A stretch of 10,108 nt of DNA, taken from the NCBI GenBank assembly GCA_019247135.1, contig JAFAPL010000745.1, forward strand, positions 1 to 10,108. The letters are read 5' to 3'. The notes beneath the pieces were generated by a model. That model was not told the DNA's origin, made no database searches, and saw only the letters and a list, made by a program, of their open reading frames with translations. The DNA is from Chloroflexota bacterium (GTDB taxonomy: Bacteria; Chloroflexota; UBA6077; CF-72). This document shows, piece by piece, positions 1-6,829 of the stretch (within the stretch, counting starts at the first letter, position 1; the number at the start of each line of letters is the position of its first letter). A program made the position numbers and the translations under genes.

Positions 1-2157
1 GTCCATGCGCCGCGCGCACTCCGCCAGTGACAGGTCTGTGGGCTCCGCCAGCTCCGTCACATCGACGGCGTGCGGCGTCGAGCGGAGCCAGTCGAATGCC
101 GCGGCTCGCTCGGCCGGCGCATAGAACAGCGCGTGGTCCAGCAGCGTGCGGACCTCCCCTGGCGTGCATGGGATGGCGATGTCGCCACCGCTGGCGAGCG
201 TCCGGAGCTGCGGACCCACCTGGGCGACCTCCAGAATTGCTCGCCGCATCGCAACGCGCGGGCTGAGGTGTGCGCCCAGTCCCACCACCGCTCCCGGCCA
301 GCGTCGACCATCGCCAAATCCGATGCACATCAGAGTTGGGATGCCGATGCCAACCTCGAGCAGGTAGAACTCCACCTCGGCGCCCTCACGTGCGAGGAAT
401 GCCATCGTCGTTGTGACGTCGGGATCCACCGCCGGATTCGTATCCCTACTCCATACGACGCGGCGGCCGGCACGCCGTGCCAGCCAGGCGATCATGAACG
501 CATCCCGCTCCACGATCTCGAGCAGGGCGCGAAAGGTCGCGTCCTCCAGGTCAGCTCCGGCGGCGAGTCCGCTCGACGTGACCTGGCCGAAGAGTTCCTC
601 CGGTCTGGTCTCCAGACCCAATAGCGCCAACAGTGCAGGCACCCAGGTCGGTTCGCCAGTATGCAGCCAGCGCGCCTGCATCCAGTCGTATTCGCGGTCG
701 GGATCGAATGCGGCGTAGTGGAACTCGGGCTGCTCGTATTGGTGCGCCTCATACAGGCACAGCCCACGGGGATCGAGCGCATCATCGCCGAGCGTCTTCA
801 GCGACGCGCGACGAAAGTTGCTCCGCCGATACTGGCTGGCCGAATACCGCTCGATCGCTTCGGCGGCCGCGCCCACCATGGCCTCGACTTCCGTGGTGCC
901 TTTGCCGGAGCCACCGCTCGCGTACGCGGGCACATACCGTCCATCCGCATAGCCACTGGTCAGCGCCTCCGCTCTCCAGGGCCCGCCCGCCTGGGGTGGC
1001 ACCGCGACCAGCCTGGAAATGATGCCCGTGCGCGCATCCACCCATCCGGCCAGAGCCTCCCGAAGCGCTCCCGCCGTAGACGCCGACGAAAGTGGGCGGG
1101 CACCACGCCCGATGACTGCCTTGCTGGCTCCGCCACACACCTCACACCATGGCAGCTTGATTGCGGTGTGGCGCGTTGCCTCCTGCGTGAGCGTATCGAA
1201 GACGAGGACTTGCCCGTCCGCCTGACCGGGCGCACAGCCGGTCACCAGCTTCAGCACTTCGAGTGACAACAGGTGGCCCGTCAGTCCCGCCGCCGGCGGA
1301 AGCGCCGACCAGCCCGCCGGCGCCGCGTCACCGGCCAACAACCGCTGATGGAGCGCCTGGATGTCCTGCGGGTGCTCGAGATTCGCAAGCAGACGCAAAC
1401 GGCAGCAATTCCAACACGCGGCAGCTGTGGCGGCTGGCCTGAACACCGGGCCGATAATCGCCTGTTGACCGCGCAGGGTGCCGAAGACCGATGGAAGCCG
1501 GGCGGCGTGAGCCCACGCCGCGAGCCCCCTGGCTGCACGCAGGTCATCGTCCGCGAGCGCTCCAACGACATGTGTAATCGATGCGGGCAGGCGCCGTGAC
1601 GTTGTGAAGCGGGTCCACGGTGCGCGCCGGGCGAGTCGCGCGGCCAGACTCCGGGCGCGTCCACGGCCAAGGTCGCGCGGGCGCCAGATGCGCGCTCCAA
1701 GTAGATCGCTGGGGCAAACGGGTCGCTCATCCACCAGGTGCAGTCCGCCGATACCGGCCTCGGCCAGCTCAGTCGCAGCCACAGCGCCCCAGGGTTCCAG
1801 GCCAGAAATCAGTACATACGCGCCGCGCAGACTTTCACGAGCCAGCGAGGCGTTGTGCGAATACGTTTGGAAAAAGCGATCTCGGCTCCGCCAGCGCTCG
1901 TCTGTGTCGCTTGTCTCCAGCAGCCCACAGCGTGTCAGCGACTCGAGGACACCCCGAAGATCCTCCGCTCGGTAGGCGGGTAGGTCGTGGATGATCTCCT
2001 CCGCGCTACGCGAGCCGTCGAGTAGTGGCATGACATCAGACAGCAAGGCATCGGCGTCGCGCCCCTCGAGGACAAACGTCCCCACGTCCGAGTGCACGAC
2101 GATTCTGTCGTGGAGGTTCAGGACGGACGCCGAGCTGTTCAGCTGGAGCCTGGTCAT
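1..2157 (-). CDS. Fused TOMM cyclodehydratase (ThiF-like adaptor + YcaO), 3' end outside window
   Basis: This gene encodes a fused azoline-forming cyclodehydratase of the TruD/LynD/GodD kind. Such enzymes bind a precursor leader peptide and use ATP to convert Cys, Ser or Thr of the core into thiazoline or oxazoline. I translated 719 codons without a stop from ATG 2157 to the left edge. Residues about 1-95 resemble the winged-helix leader-binding domain (TFVLEGRDADALL, then LLDGSRSAEEIIHDL). Residues about 100-370 are the E1/ThiF-like adaptor with zinc pairs C248/C251 (CWNC) and C338/C341 (CEVC). From about 400 the YcaO domain carries the ATP-site signature SGGSGKG (K419), the helix EAIERY (E433, E436) and LEIVERDAF (E550, D552). 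Family members are usually about 750-780 residues, so roughly 40-60 residues, including any Pro-rich C-terminus, should lie outside the window. The 62 bp upstream has no in-frame ATG, GTG or TTG, which supports this start, but its ribosome binding site is weak. No dehydrogenase for azole formation is visible. Confidence 0.93.
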   Translation of the reverse strand, partial: MTRLQLNSSASVLNLHDRIVVHSDVGTFVLEGRDADALLSDVMPLLDGSRSAEEIIHDLPAYRAEDLRGVLESLTRCGLLETSDTDERWRSRDRFFQTYSHNASLARESLRGAYVLISGLEPWGAVAATELAEAGIGGLHLVDERPVCPSDLLGARIWRPRDLGRGRARSLAARLARRAPWTRFTTSRRLPASITHVVGALADDDLRAARGLAAWAHAARLPSVFGTLRGQQAIIGPVFRPAATAAACWNCCRLRLLANLEHPQDIQALHQRLLAGDAAPAGWSALPPAAGLTGHLLSLEVLKLVTGCAPGQADGQVLVFDTLTQEATRHTAIKLPWCEVCGGASKAVIGRGARPLSSASTAGALREALAGWVDARTGIISRLVAVPPQAGGPWRAEALTSGYADGRYVPAYASGGSGKGTTEVEAMVGAAAEAIERYSASQYRRSNFRRASLKTLGDDALDPRGLCLYEAHQYEQPEFHYAAFDPDREYDWMQARWLHTGEPTWVPALLALLGLETRPEELFGQVTSSGLAAGADLEDATFRALLEIVERDAFMIAWLARRAGRRVVWSRDTNPAVDPDVTTTMAFLAREGAEVEFYLLEVGIGIPTLMCIGFGDGRRWPGAVVGLGAHLSPRVAMRRAILEVAQVGPQLRTLASGGDIAIPCTPGEVRTLLDHALFYAPAERAAAFDWLRSTPHAVDVTELAEPTDLSLAECARRMD

Positions 2158-2219
2158 ACAGATCCGATGAGCGAGCCGCGACCGCTCCAGGCGGCCCGCT
2201 CCGGAGAGGGACGCTTCTG

Positions 2220-2480
2220 TTACCCCTGGCTGATCGCCTGGGCTGCGCGCTCGAGGCTCTGCCTGGCGTCGCGCATCGCGTTGGTCTGCTGGATCAGGTT
2301 CTCAACCATTCCACCGAGGAACTGCCATTCGGCCGGCGTGGTGATGCCTGGTCGCGGCCGATGAATAATGTTCAGCAGCGTCGAGTTGTCGCTATCAGCG
2401 AGCGACTTGAGGTTTGTCTGGAGCTCAGTCACCTTGACCTCCAGCTGTTTTGCCTGGGTCACTTCCTTTTCTGCCATCAT
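2220..2480 (-). CDS. Small helical protein of unknown function (86 aa), upstream of the cyclodehydratase
   Basis: I do not recognise a family. The protein has 86 residues, or 85 from the second of two adjacent ATG codons. Two amphipathic segments, about residues 6-28 (VTQAKQLEVKVTELQTNLKS) and 55-83 (GMVENLIQQTNAMRDARQSL), flank a Pro-rich turn, HRPRPGITTPAEW. This suggests a helical hairpin or short coiled coil. There is no Cys, no signal peptide and no membrane segment. A good ribosome binding site (GAGG, six bases before ATG 2480) supports it as a real gene. It lies 62 bp upstream of the cyclodehydratase on the same strand, so co-transcription is likely. It could be a leader-rich precursor whose Ser/Thr residues are cyclised, a chaperone for the modification complex, or an unrelated structural protein. 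Absence of Cys and few Ser/Thr near the C-terminus argue against an ordinary TOMM precursor. Confidence 0.75.
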   Translation of the reverse strand: MMAEKEVTQAKQLEVKVTELQTNLKSLADSDNSTLLNIIHRPRPGITTPAEWQFLGGMVENLIQQTNAMRDARQSLERAAQAISQG

Positions 2481-2725
2481 CGTGCACCTCTGTACATGTC
2501 ATCTCCCCGGAGCGGCAGAATCGAATCTAGCAGCAGGCTGCAACAGTTGCATCCGTAAAAACGCGTATGTTTTTCGCCGAAGCTGTTGAAGTCGACCGGT
2601 ACACGCTCGGTGCCGGTCGGGCAAGCGGCGAAGGCAGTGTGCGAAAAGCGACCCGCTGGGTCGTTCAGTGACGTGAGCCGCTCGCGGGCGGCATGTGAGT
2701 TCGTTACGCGGGGAGCTCCGGACAC
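2477..2725 (-). CDS. Candidate Cys-rich RiPP precursor (start uncertain)
   Basis: This frame ends at TGA 2479-2477, which overlaps the ATG of the 86-residue gene in an ATGA junction typical of translational coupling. Its last 35 or so residues are striking for a TOMM substrate: HTRFYGCNCCSLLLDSILPL, then RGDDMYRGAR, with three Cys in four positions followed by Ser. The span given starts at GTG 2725 and gives 82 residues. That GTG has no ribosome binding site and is head to head with the GTG of the divergent ATP-grasp gene (shared CACGTG). In-frame ATG codons at 2776 and 2851 exist but would lie antisense inside the ATP-grasp gene. No classical leader motif is recognised. It may instead be non-coding leader or promoter DNA that happens to be open. 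The call rests on position, the ATGA junction and composition only. Confidence 0.35.
   Translation of the reverse strand: MSGAPRVTNSHAARERLTSLNDPAGRFSHTAFAACPTGTERVPVDFNSFGEKHTRFYGCNCCSLLLDSILPLRGDDMYRGAR
2485..2491 (-). promoter_or_regulatory. Ribosome binding site of the 86-aa gene
   Basis: The minus strand reads AGAGGTG here, with GAGG six bases before ATG 2480 and nine before the second ATG. It is the clearest Shine-Dalgarno site in the left operon and fixes this start better than any other there. Confidence 0.7.
2710..2715 (+). promoter_or_regulatory. Ribosome binding site of the ATP-grasp gene
   Basis: GGGGAG lies ten bases before GTG 2726. An in-frame TGA at 2696-2698 and no ATG, GTG or TTG between it and 2726 make this GTG the only usable start. 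Confidence 0.55.
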
Positions 2726-3958
2726 GTGGTCTTTGTCACTGATGCACTGCTGCGCAAATGCGTCGTCGTCTGCCATGCGCTGACGAAGCAGGGAATCGAA
2801 GTCGCGGTCGGCGGCACCACTCGGCTTTCGCCGGGCTTCTTCTCTCGCCATGGCCGGCGGTTCCTGGTGTATCCGTCGCCGAGTGAGGCGCCGGAGGCGT
2901 TCATCGAGACGCTACTGACGTACTTGCGTCGGCATTCACACGCAATGGTGCTGCCAGTCGACGACGCGACTGCGGCGGTATGTGGCCAATATCGCCAGGA
3001 GCTCGAACGTGTCTCCCGAGTTCCGCTGCCGCCCGCCGAGCAGCTGCAGTTCGGATTGGACAAAGCCCCGACGATGCAGCTCGCCGAGAGACTCGGCATT
3101 CCTCATCCGCGCACGGTCCTGCCAACCAACTCGGACGAAGTACACGCATTGGCGGCCGACCTCCGGGCGCCACTGGTGGTCAAGCCACGGTCGAGCTCCG
3201 CAGGGCGGGGGCTCGTCTACGTCCCGACACGCGATGGCCTCGCCGACGCGTGGAAAGAGGTGCATCGATCGTTCCCGCTGCCGATGGTGCAGGAGTGCGT
3301 GCCCAACGGTCGCAAATTCGGCGTAGGGCTGCTGATGGACGACAACGGTCGCTGCGTCGCCTCGTTTGTTCAGGAGGAGCTGCGCCACTTCCCGCTGCGG
3401 GATGGCATGAGCACGCTGCAGGTGAGCGTGTGGCGCCCGGATCTGGTGGAGCGGGCGGTCCAGTTCCTGAACGCAATCGGGTGGTACGGACTCGCCGAAG
3501 TGGAGTTCATGGAGCATCCGGACACCGGCGAGATGCTGTTGCTGGAAGTGAATCCGCGTGTGTGGGCGTCGATCCAGCTTGCCGTCGCGTGTGGTGTGAA
3601 CTTCCCCTACCTCTTGCACCGGCTTACCACCGGCCGACCGTTCGAGGAAGTTCACAGATATGCGCTCGGCCGCCACTGTCGCTGGCTGCTGCCCGGCGAC
3701 ATCCTGCATTTCCTGGCCAACGCCGAGCGTATGCGCATGCGCCCATCGTTCTTTGAGTTTTCTCCGCGCGAAACCGTGTACGACGGTCTGTATCACGACG
3801 ACCTGGGAGCAACGCTCGGCGTGCTCCTGTCCTCAGCGCATTACCTGTTCGATCCGGAGATGTGGCGTCTGGTGCTGCGCGGCAAAGTTGCAGGTGGCGC
3901 TCAGACGTCTGCCGCGCTTGGACCGCGGCCAAGTATGAGCGCGTCGGCGTCGCTATGA
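2726..3958 (+). CDS. ATP-grasp ligase (carboxylate-amine ligase type)
   Basis: The 410-residue product is an ATP-grasp enzyme. The family activates a carboxylate as acyl phosphate for attack by an amine or other nucleophile. The N-terminus starts directly with a first beta strand, VFVTDALLRK, followed by a pre-ATP-grasp domain (about 1-110). The ATP-binding segment has VVKPRSSSAGRG, with the nucleotide-contacting lysine at K153 and a glycine-rich loop. The metal-binding part is visible as AEVEF (E258, E260) and LLLEVNPRVW (E274, N276). Residues about 330-390 form an extra C-terminal region and the last 20 or so are low-complexity. The substrate cannot be read from sequence. In this setting, joining an amino acid to a peptide or amino-sugar is plausible. 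It is the first gene of the plus-strand operon and overlaps the next gene by ATGA at 3955-3958, so the two are probably translated together. Confidence 0.9.
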   Translation: MVFVTDALLRKCVVVCHALTKQGIEVAVGGTTRLSPGFFSRHGRRFLVYPSPSEAPEAFIETLLTYLRRHSHAMVLPVDDATAAVCGQYRQELERVSRVPLPPAEQLQFGLDKAPTMQLAERLGIPHPRTVLPTNSDEVHALAADLRAPLVVKPRSSSAGRGLVYVPTRDGLADAWKEVHRSFPLPMVQECVPNGRKFGVGLLMDDNGRCVASFVQEELRHFPLRDGMSTLQVSVWRPDLVERAVQFLNAIGWYGLAEVEFMEHPDTGEMLLLEVNPRVWASIQLAVACGVNFPYLLHRLTTGRPFEEVHRYALGRHCRWLLPGDILHFLANAERMRMRPSFFEFSPRETVYDGLYHDDLGATLGVLLSSAHYLFDPEMWRLVLRGKVAGGAQTSAALGPRPSMSASASL

Positions 3959-5016
3959 ACGCACTCAACAAGCGCTTTGCGCGGTCTATTCGAGAATTTG
4001 CCGAAGACGAGTGGGATCTCGTCGCCGGTGCGCAGCTGATGATGTCGCATCGCTGGCATCGGGTGATGGAAGCCTCCCGACCACGCTACCGACCCCGTTA
4101 CGTCATGCTCCATGATGAGCGGGGCCCGCTCGCCGTAGCGGCGAGCGCAGCCGCGTCGCCGATCGCGTCGCCCGGAGGCTGGCAGGAGCGCATTGCATCG
4201 TCACTCGCGCTCACGTTTGGTGCTCCATTTTCGGCGTCCGTCAGCGGAGTGCTGGTGCGGGCTGACATGGCGCTTTCGACGGTGCTGCCAACCATCGAAT
4301 CGGCCTTGACCGAGCTGTGCTGGCGCGAGCACCGCATATTGCTGGGATTCACCAATGTCGGCGCGGACGACCTCCAGACATTTCGAGATCGAGGTTTCAT
4401 AGCCATGCCCAGACCGTCCACCATGGCGCTCGACCTCGACAGCGCGGACTATGATGGGTATCTTCGCAGCCTCCGCAAAGACGACCGCGCCGAGCTGCGA
4501 CGCGCAAGACGTCGCGCGGCGGAACACGCGACCGAGCTCCAGTACACCCGAGTCGACGATGCGAGCCGCGCGCTCTTTCCGCTGTTGGTCGAAGTCTGTG
4601 CACGGCATGGGATTCCGCCGGATCGGGTAACGATCACCGAAGAGCTTTTCCCGGCCCTGCGCCGCGAGATGGCAGATGACACGTACATTCTCTCGGCAAC
4701 CGTTCGCGGGCAGCTCGCCGGGTTCGCCCTGTGCCTCGTCCAGCAGGACACGTTGTTCGCGCCGATGCTGGGACTTCATTACGAGCTGTCACTGCCCAGT
4801 TGTCTGTACGCGGTGCTGATCGACGAGATTGTTCGACTGGGCGTGAATCGGCGCGTACGCCGCGTTCACCTGGGTCTTGGCAACGAACGCCAGAAACGCC
4901 GACACGGATTCAGGCCTCAGGCGCGCTGGGCGTGCGTCCGTGCTCCACTCAATCCAGTCAATCTCGCGCTGCAAACCGCCGCGCGCCTCTCGGCCACTCG
5001 GCTCTCGGCTACCTGA
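3955..5016 (+). CDS. FemAB/GNAT-like acyltransferase (paralogue 1)
   Basis: The 353-residue product looks like a protein of the FemAB-like/BioF2-like double-GNAT group, whose members transfer acetyl, other acyl or aminoacyl groups. Supporting segments are the N-terminal SHRWHRVMEA and PRYVMLHDERGPLAVAA, the central YLRSLRKDDRAELRRARR (the basic segment typical of this group) and the late strand YILSATVRGQLAGFALCL. No catalytic residue can be named with certainty. I chose ATG 3955 because it gives the ATGA overlap with the ATP-grasp gene and aligns with the start of the minus-strand paralogue (ARSI...EEWD, then SHRW). The same frame is open further upstream but only as shadow of the ATP-grasp gene. 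The C-terminus ends in a small duplication, LSATRLSAT. Its place between a ligase and a carbamoyltransferase suggests decoration of a shared product. Acyl donor and acceptor are unknown. Confidence 0.8.
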   Translation: MNALNKRFARSIREFAEDEWDLVAGAQLMMSHRWHRVMEASRPRYRPRYVMLHDERGPLAVAASAAASPIASPGGWQERIASSLALTFGAPFSASVSGVLVRADMALSTVLPTIESALTELCWREHRILLGFTNVGADDLQTFRDRGFIAMPRPSTMALDLDSADYDGYLRSLRKDDRAELRRARRRAAEHATELQYTRVDDASRALFPLLVEVCARHGIPPDRVTITEELFPALRREMADDTYILSATVRGQLAGFALCLVQQDTLFAPMLGLHYELSLPSCLYAVLIDEIVRLGVNRRVRRVHLGLGNERQKRRHGFRPQARWACVRAPLNPVNLALQTAARLSATRLSAT

Positions 5017-5023
5017 AGATAAC

Positions 5024-5028
5024 GGGAG
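5024..5028 (+). promoter_or_regulatory. Ribosome binding site of the carbamoyltransferase gene
   Basis: GGGAG is seven bases before GTG 5036. It decides the start: the frame is open from 4877, but the family begins directly with the strand YILGIS that follows this GTG. Confidence 0.75.
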
Positions 5029-5035
5029 AGATTCA

Positions 5036-6829
5036 GTGTACATTCTTGGAATCAGTCGGCATCACGACTCCGCCGCCGCACTGTTGAAAGACGGGCGGAT
5101 CATCGCCTTTGCGGAGGAGGAGCGTTTCAATCGCCAGAAGCACTTCGGTGGGTTTCCGACGGTGGCGATTGAATATTGCCTGCGCGAAGCCGGGATCTCA
5201 CTCGGCGACGTCGATCACGTCGCGTACTTCTGGCAGCGTTGGGCGGAGATTGGCGCGGGCCTGAAACACTTTGTGCGCTACGCGCCGGGCACGTTCTCGG
5301 TCTTCAAGCGTTCACACTCCAATGGATCCGCGCGTCCGAAAGGCCTGCTCGCAACGCTCGAGTCCGACGGCGCGCAGCGTGACCCCGACGACTACGATGT
5401 GGGCGGAGCGCTATTACTCCACCTGAAGCGAACGTTTACGTTGAAGCAGACGTTGCGACAAGCTCTCGGCTACAACGGGCCGCTCGATTTACAGGTCCAC
5501 CTGGTTGACCATCACCTTTCGCACGCTGCCAGCTCGTTTTTCCCGTCGCCATTCGAAGAAGCCGCCATCTTCAGCGTCGATGGGCTCGGCAGTGACGGGA
5601 CCTGCACACTCCTGGCCGTGGGTCGCGGTCGAAGGATCGAGGAGCTTCGACGTGTGAAGTTCCCGCATTCCCTCGGCGCACTCTACTCTACCGTGACCGG
5701 CTATCTCGGATTCTACGCCACGCGGGATGAAGGCAAGGTCATGGGTCTGGCGCCGTATGGCACCGATCGCTACGTTGAGCAGTTTCGCGACATCGTCCGG
5801 CTTGGACCGGAGGGTACTTATGAGTTGGACCTCAGCTGGTTTCAGCATCATCTCACGGGGAAACACCTTGTCTCGCAGAGGTTCGTCGACACGTTTGGCC
5901 CGCCGCGTCCGCGGACGCGCGCGCCCATCGAGCAGCACTACGCCGACATCGCATACGCACTCCAGGACACGCTCGAGCGAACCGGTCTGCACGTGGCGCG
6001 TTGGTTGCACGAGCGGACGGGTCTGGACCGCGTGTGTCTGGCCGGTGGAGTCGCGCTCAACAGTGTGATGAATGGGCGTATCCTGCTCGAGACGCCGTTC
6101 CGCGACTTCTACGCTCCTCCGGCGGCCTCAGACGCGGGAACCGCGCTCGGCGCGGCCCTGTACGTGCAATCGCAGGTGTTGGACCTTCCCAGACCGAGCG
6201 GCGAAGACGTCTTCCTCGGGCCAGCCTTCGAGGAGGCCGACGTGGAGGCTGCCCTGCGCCGGAGTGGGGTGCCCTACTCGCGGCCGTCCTCGATCACTCG
6301 GCATACTGCCGAGCAGGTCGCGGCGGGCAAGATTGTCGGCTGGTTTCAGGGACGTATGGAGTGCGGTCCGCGTGCCCTCGGCAACCGGTCGATTCTCGCC
6401 GATCCGCGTGACCCGACGTCCAAGGCACGCCTCAATGAAAAGATCAAACATCGCGAGCCGTTCCGTCCGTTCGCCCCGTCGGTGTTGCTCGAACACTCGG
6501 CCGACTACTTCGCGAGCGGGTATCCATCTCCGGTAATGCTATTGGTGTTCGACGTCCTCGACGAGCGTCGAGAGGAAGTTCCGGCCATCACCCACGTGGA
6601 CGGCTCCGCCCGGGTCCAGACGGTGTCGCGTGCGGACAATCCACTCTACTGGGAGCTTATCAAGTCCTTCCACGACATCACCGGCGTGCCGATGGTGGTC
6701 AACACGTCCTTCAACGACAACGAGGAACCCATCGTTTGTTCGCCGCAGGATGCCATTCGATGTTTTCATAAGACCGACCTGGATGGGCTGGCACTCGGGC
6801 CCTTCTGGGTGGATCGGGCCCGCTGCTGA
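5036..6829 (+). CDS. O-carbamoyltransferase (NodU/CmcH/TobZ family)
   Basis: The 597-residue product is a full-length carbamoyltransferase. The family uses carbamoyl phosphate and ATP to form carbamoyl-adenylate, then transfers the carbamoyl group to a hydroxyl of a sugar or natural product (NodU on Nod factor, TobZ on tobramycin, CmcH on cephem). The N-terminal HDSAA (10-14) and EEER (27-30) are typical. The metal-site residues are present as DHHLSHA (H159, H163) and SVDGLGSDG (D182), with the same spacing as the TobZ triad H114, H118, D137. The C-terminal domain shows GRMECGPRALGNRSI, REPFRPFAPSVL and NTSFNDNEEPI. Nothing appears missing, so it should be active. The acceptor is unknown. It follows paralogue 1 by 19 bp with its own ribosome binding site, and its TGA overlaps the next ATG by one base (TGATG 6827-6831). 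Confidence 0.95.
   Translation: MYILGISRHHDSAAALLKDGRIIAFAEEERFNRQKHFGGFPTVAIEYCLREAGISLGDVDHVAYFWQRWAEIGAGLKHFVRYAPGTFSVFKRSHSNGSARPKGLLATLESDGAQRDPDDYDVGGALLLHLKRTFTLKQTLRQALGYNGPLDLQVHLVDHHLSHAASSFFPSPFEEAAIFSVDGLGSDGTCTLLAVGRGRRIEELRRVKFPHSLGALYSTVTGYLGFYATRDEGKVMGLAPYGTDRYVEQFRDIVRLGPEGTYELDLSWFQHHLTGKHLVSQRFVDTFGPPRPRTRAPIEQHYADIAYALQDTLERTGLHVARWLHERTGLDRVCLAGGVALNSVMNGRILLETPFRDFYAPPAASDAGTALGAALYVQSQVLDLPRPSGEDVFLGPAFEEADVEAALRRSGVPYSRPSSITRHTAEQVAAGKIVGWFQGRMECGPRALGNRSILADPRDPTSKARLNEKIKHREPFRPFAPSVLLEHSADYFASGYPSPVMLLVFDVLDERREEVPAITHVDGSARVQTVSRADNPLYWELIKSFHDITGVPMVVNTSFNDNEEPIVCSPQDAIRCFHKTDLDGLALGPFWVDRARC

Larger units (their letters stand above)
2481..2725. promoter_or_regulatory. 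Divergent control region with clustered inverted repeats
   Basis: These 245 bp separate the divergent TOMM-side and ATP-grasp operons and should hold promoters for both. Four dyads can be read: GCAGC-AG-GCTGC at 2530-2541, TGCAAC-A-GTTGCA at 2539-2551, AAAAAC-GCGTAT-GTTTTT at 2557-2574, and a longer hairpin at 2593-2619 with arms CGACCGG and CCGGTCG. The patch around 2555-2590 is AT-rich for this DNA, as expected near a promoter. I could not assign convincing -35 and -10 boxes with normal spacing on either strand. TTGCAT 2547 and TATGTT 2567 are only 14 bp apart. Part of this sequence may also be translated as the Cys-rich frame, in which case the repeats could be a by-product of the codons. 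Confidence 0.5.

Noticed and set aside
70..1266. Several plus-strand frames of 100-200 codons at the left end.
   Set aside because: They are antisense to the continuous cyclodehydratase frame that carries the zinc and YcaO motifs, and their translations have no recognisable domain.
2586..2783. A 65-codon plus-strand frame starting with TTG in the divergent spacer.
   Set aside because: It runs into the ATP-grasp gene in another frame, has no clear ribosome binding site and its translation looks random.
2726..2851. Upstream part of the Cys-rich minus frame (from ATG 2851), with a leader-like look (DFDSLLRQRMADDDAFAQQ) faintly like nitrile-hydratase-type leaders and an AGGA ten bases before the ATG.
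   Set aside because: It is antisense to the conserved first strand and helix of the ATP-grasp protein, so the resemblance is probably chance. I keep only the part outside that gene as candidate.
2936..3796. A 286-codon open frame on the minus strand opposite the ATP-grasp gene.
   Set aside because: It is antisense to a gene with clear ATP-grasp motifs. The translation (many His, Arg and Gln, no domain) is typical of shadow frames in high-GC DNA.
4877..5035. A 53-codon extension of the carbamoyltransferase frame.
   Set aside because: It overlaps the end of the first FemAB-like gene. GTG 5036 has a good ribosome binding site and the family begins at the following YILGIS strand.
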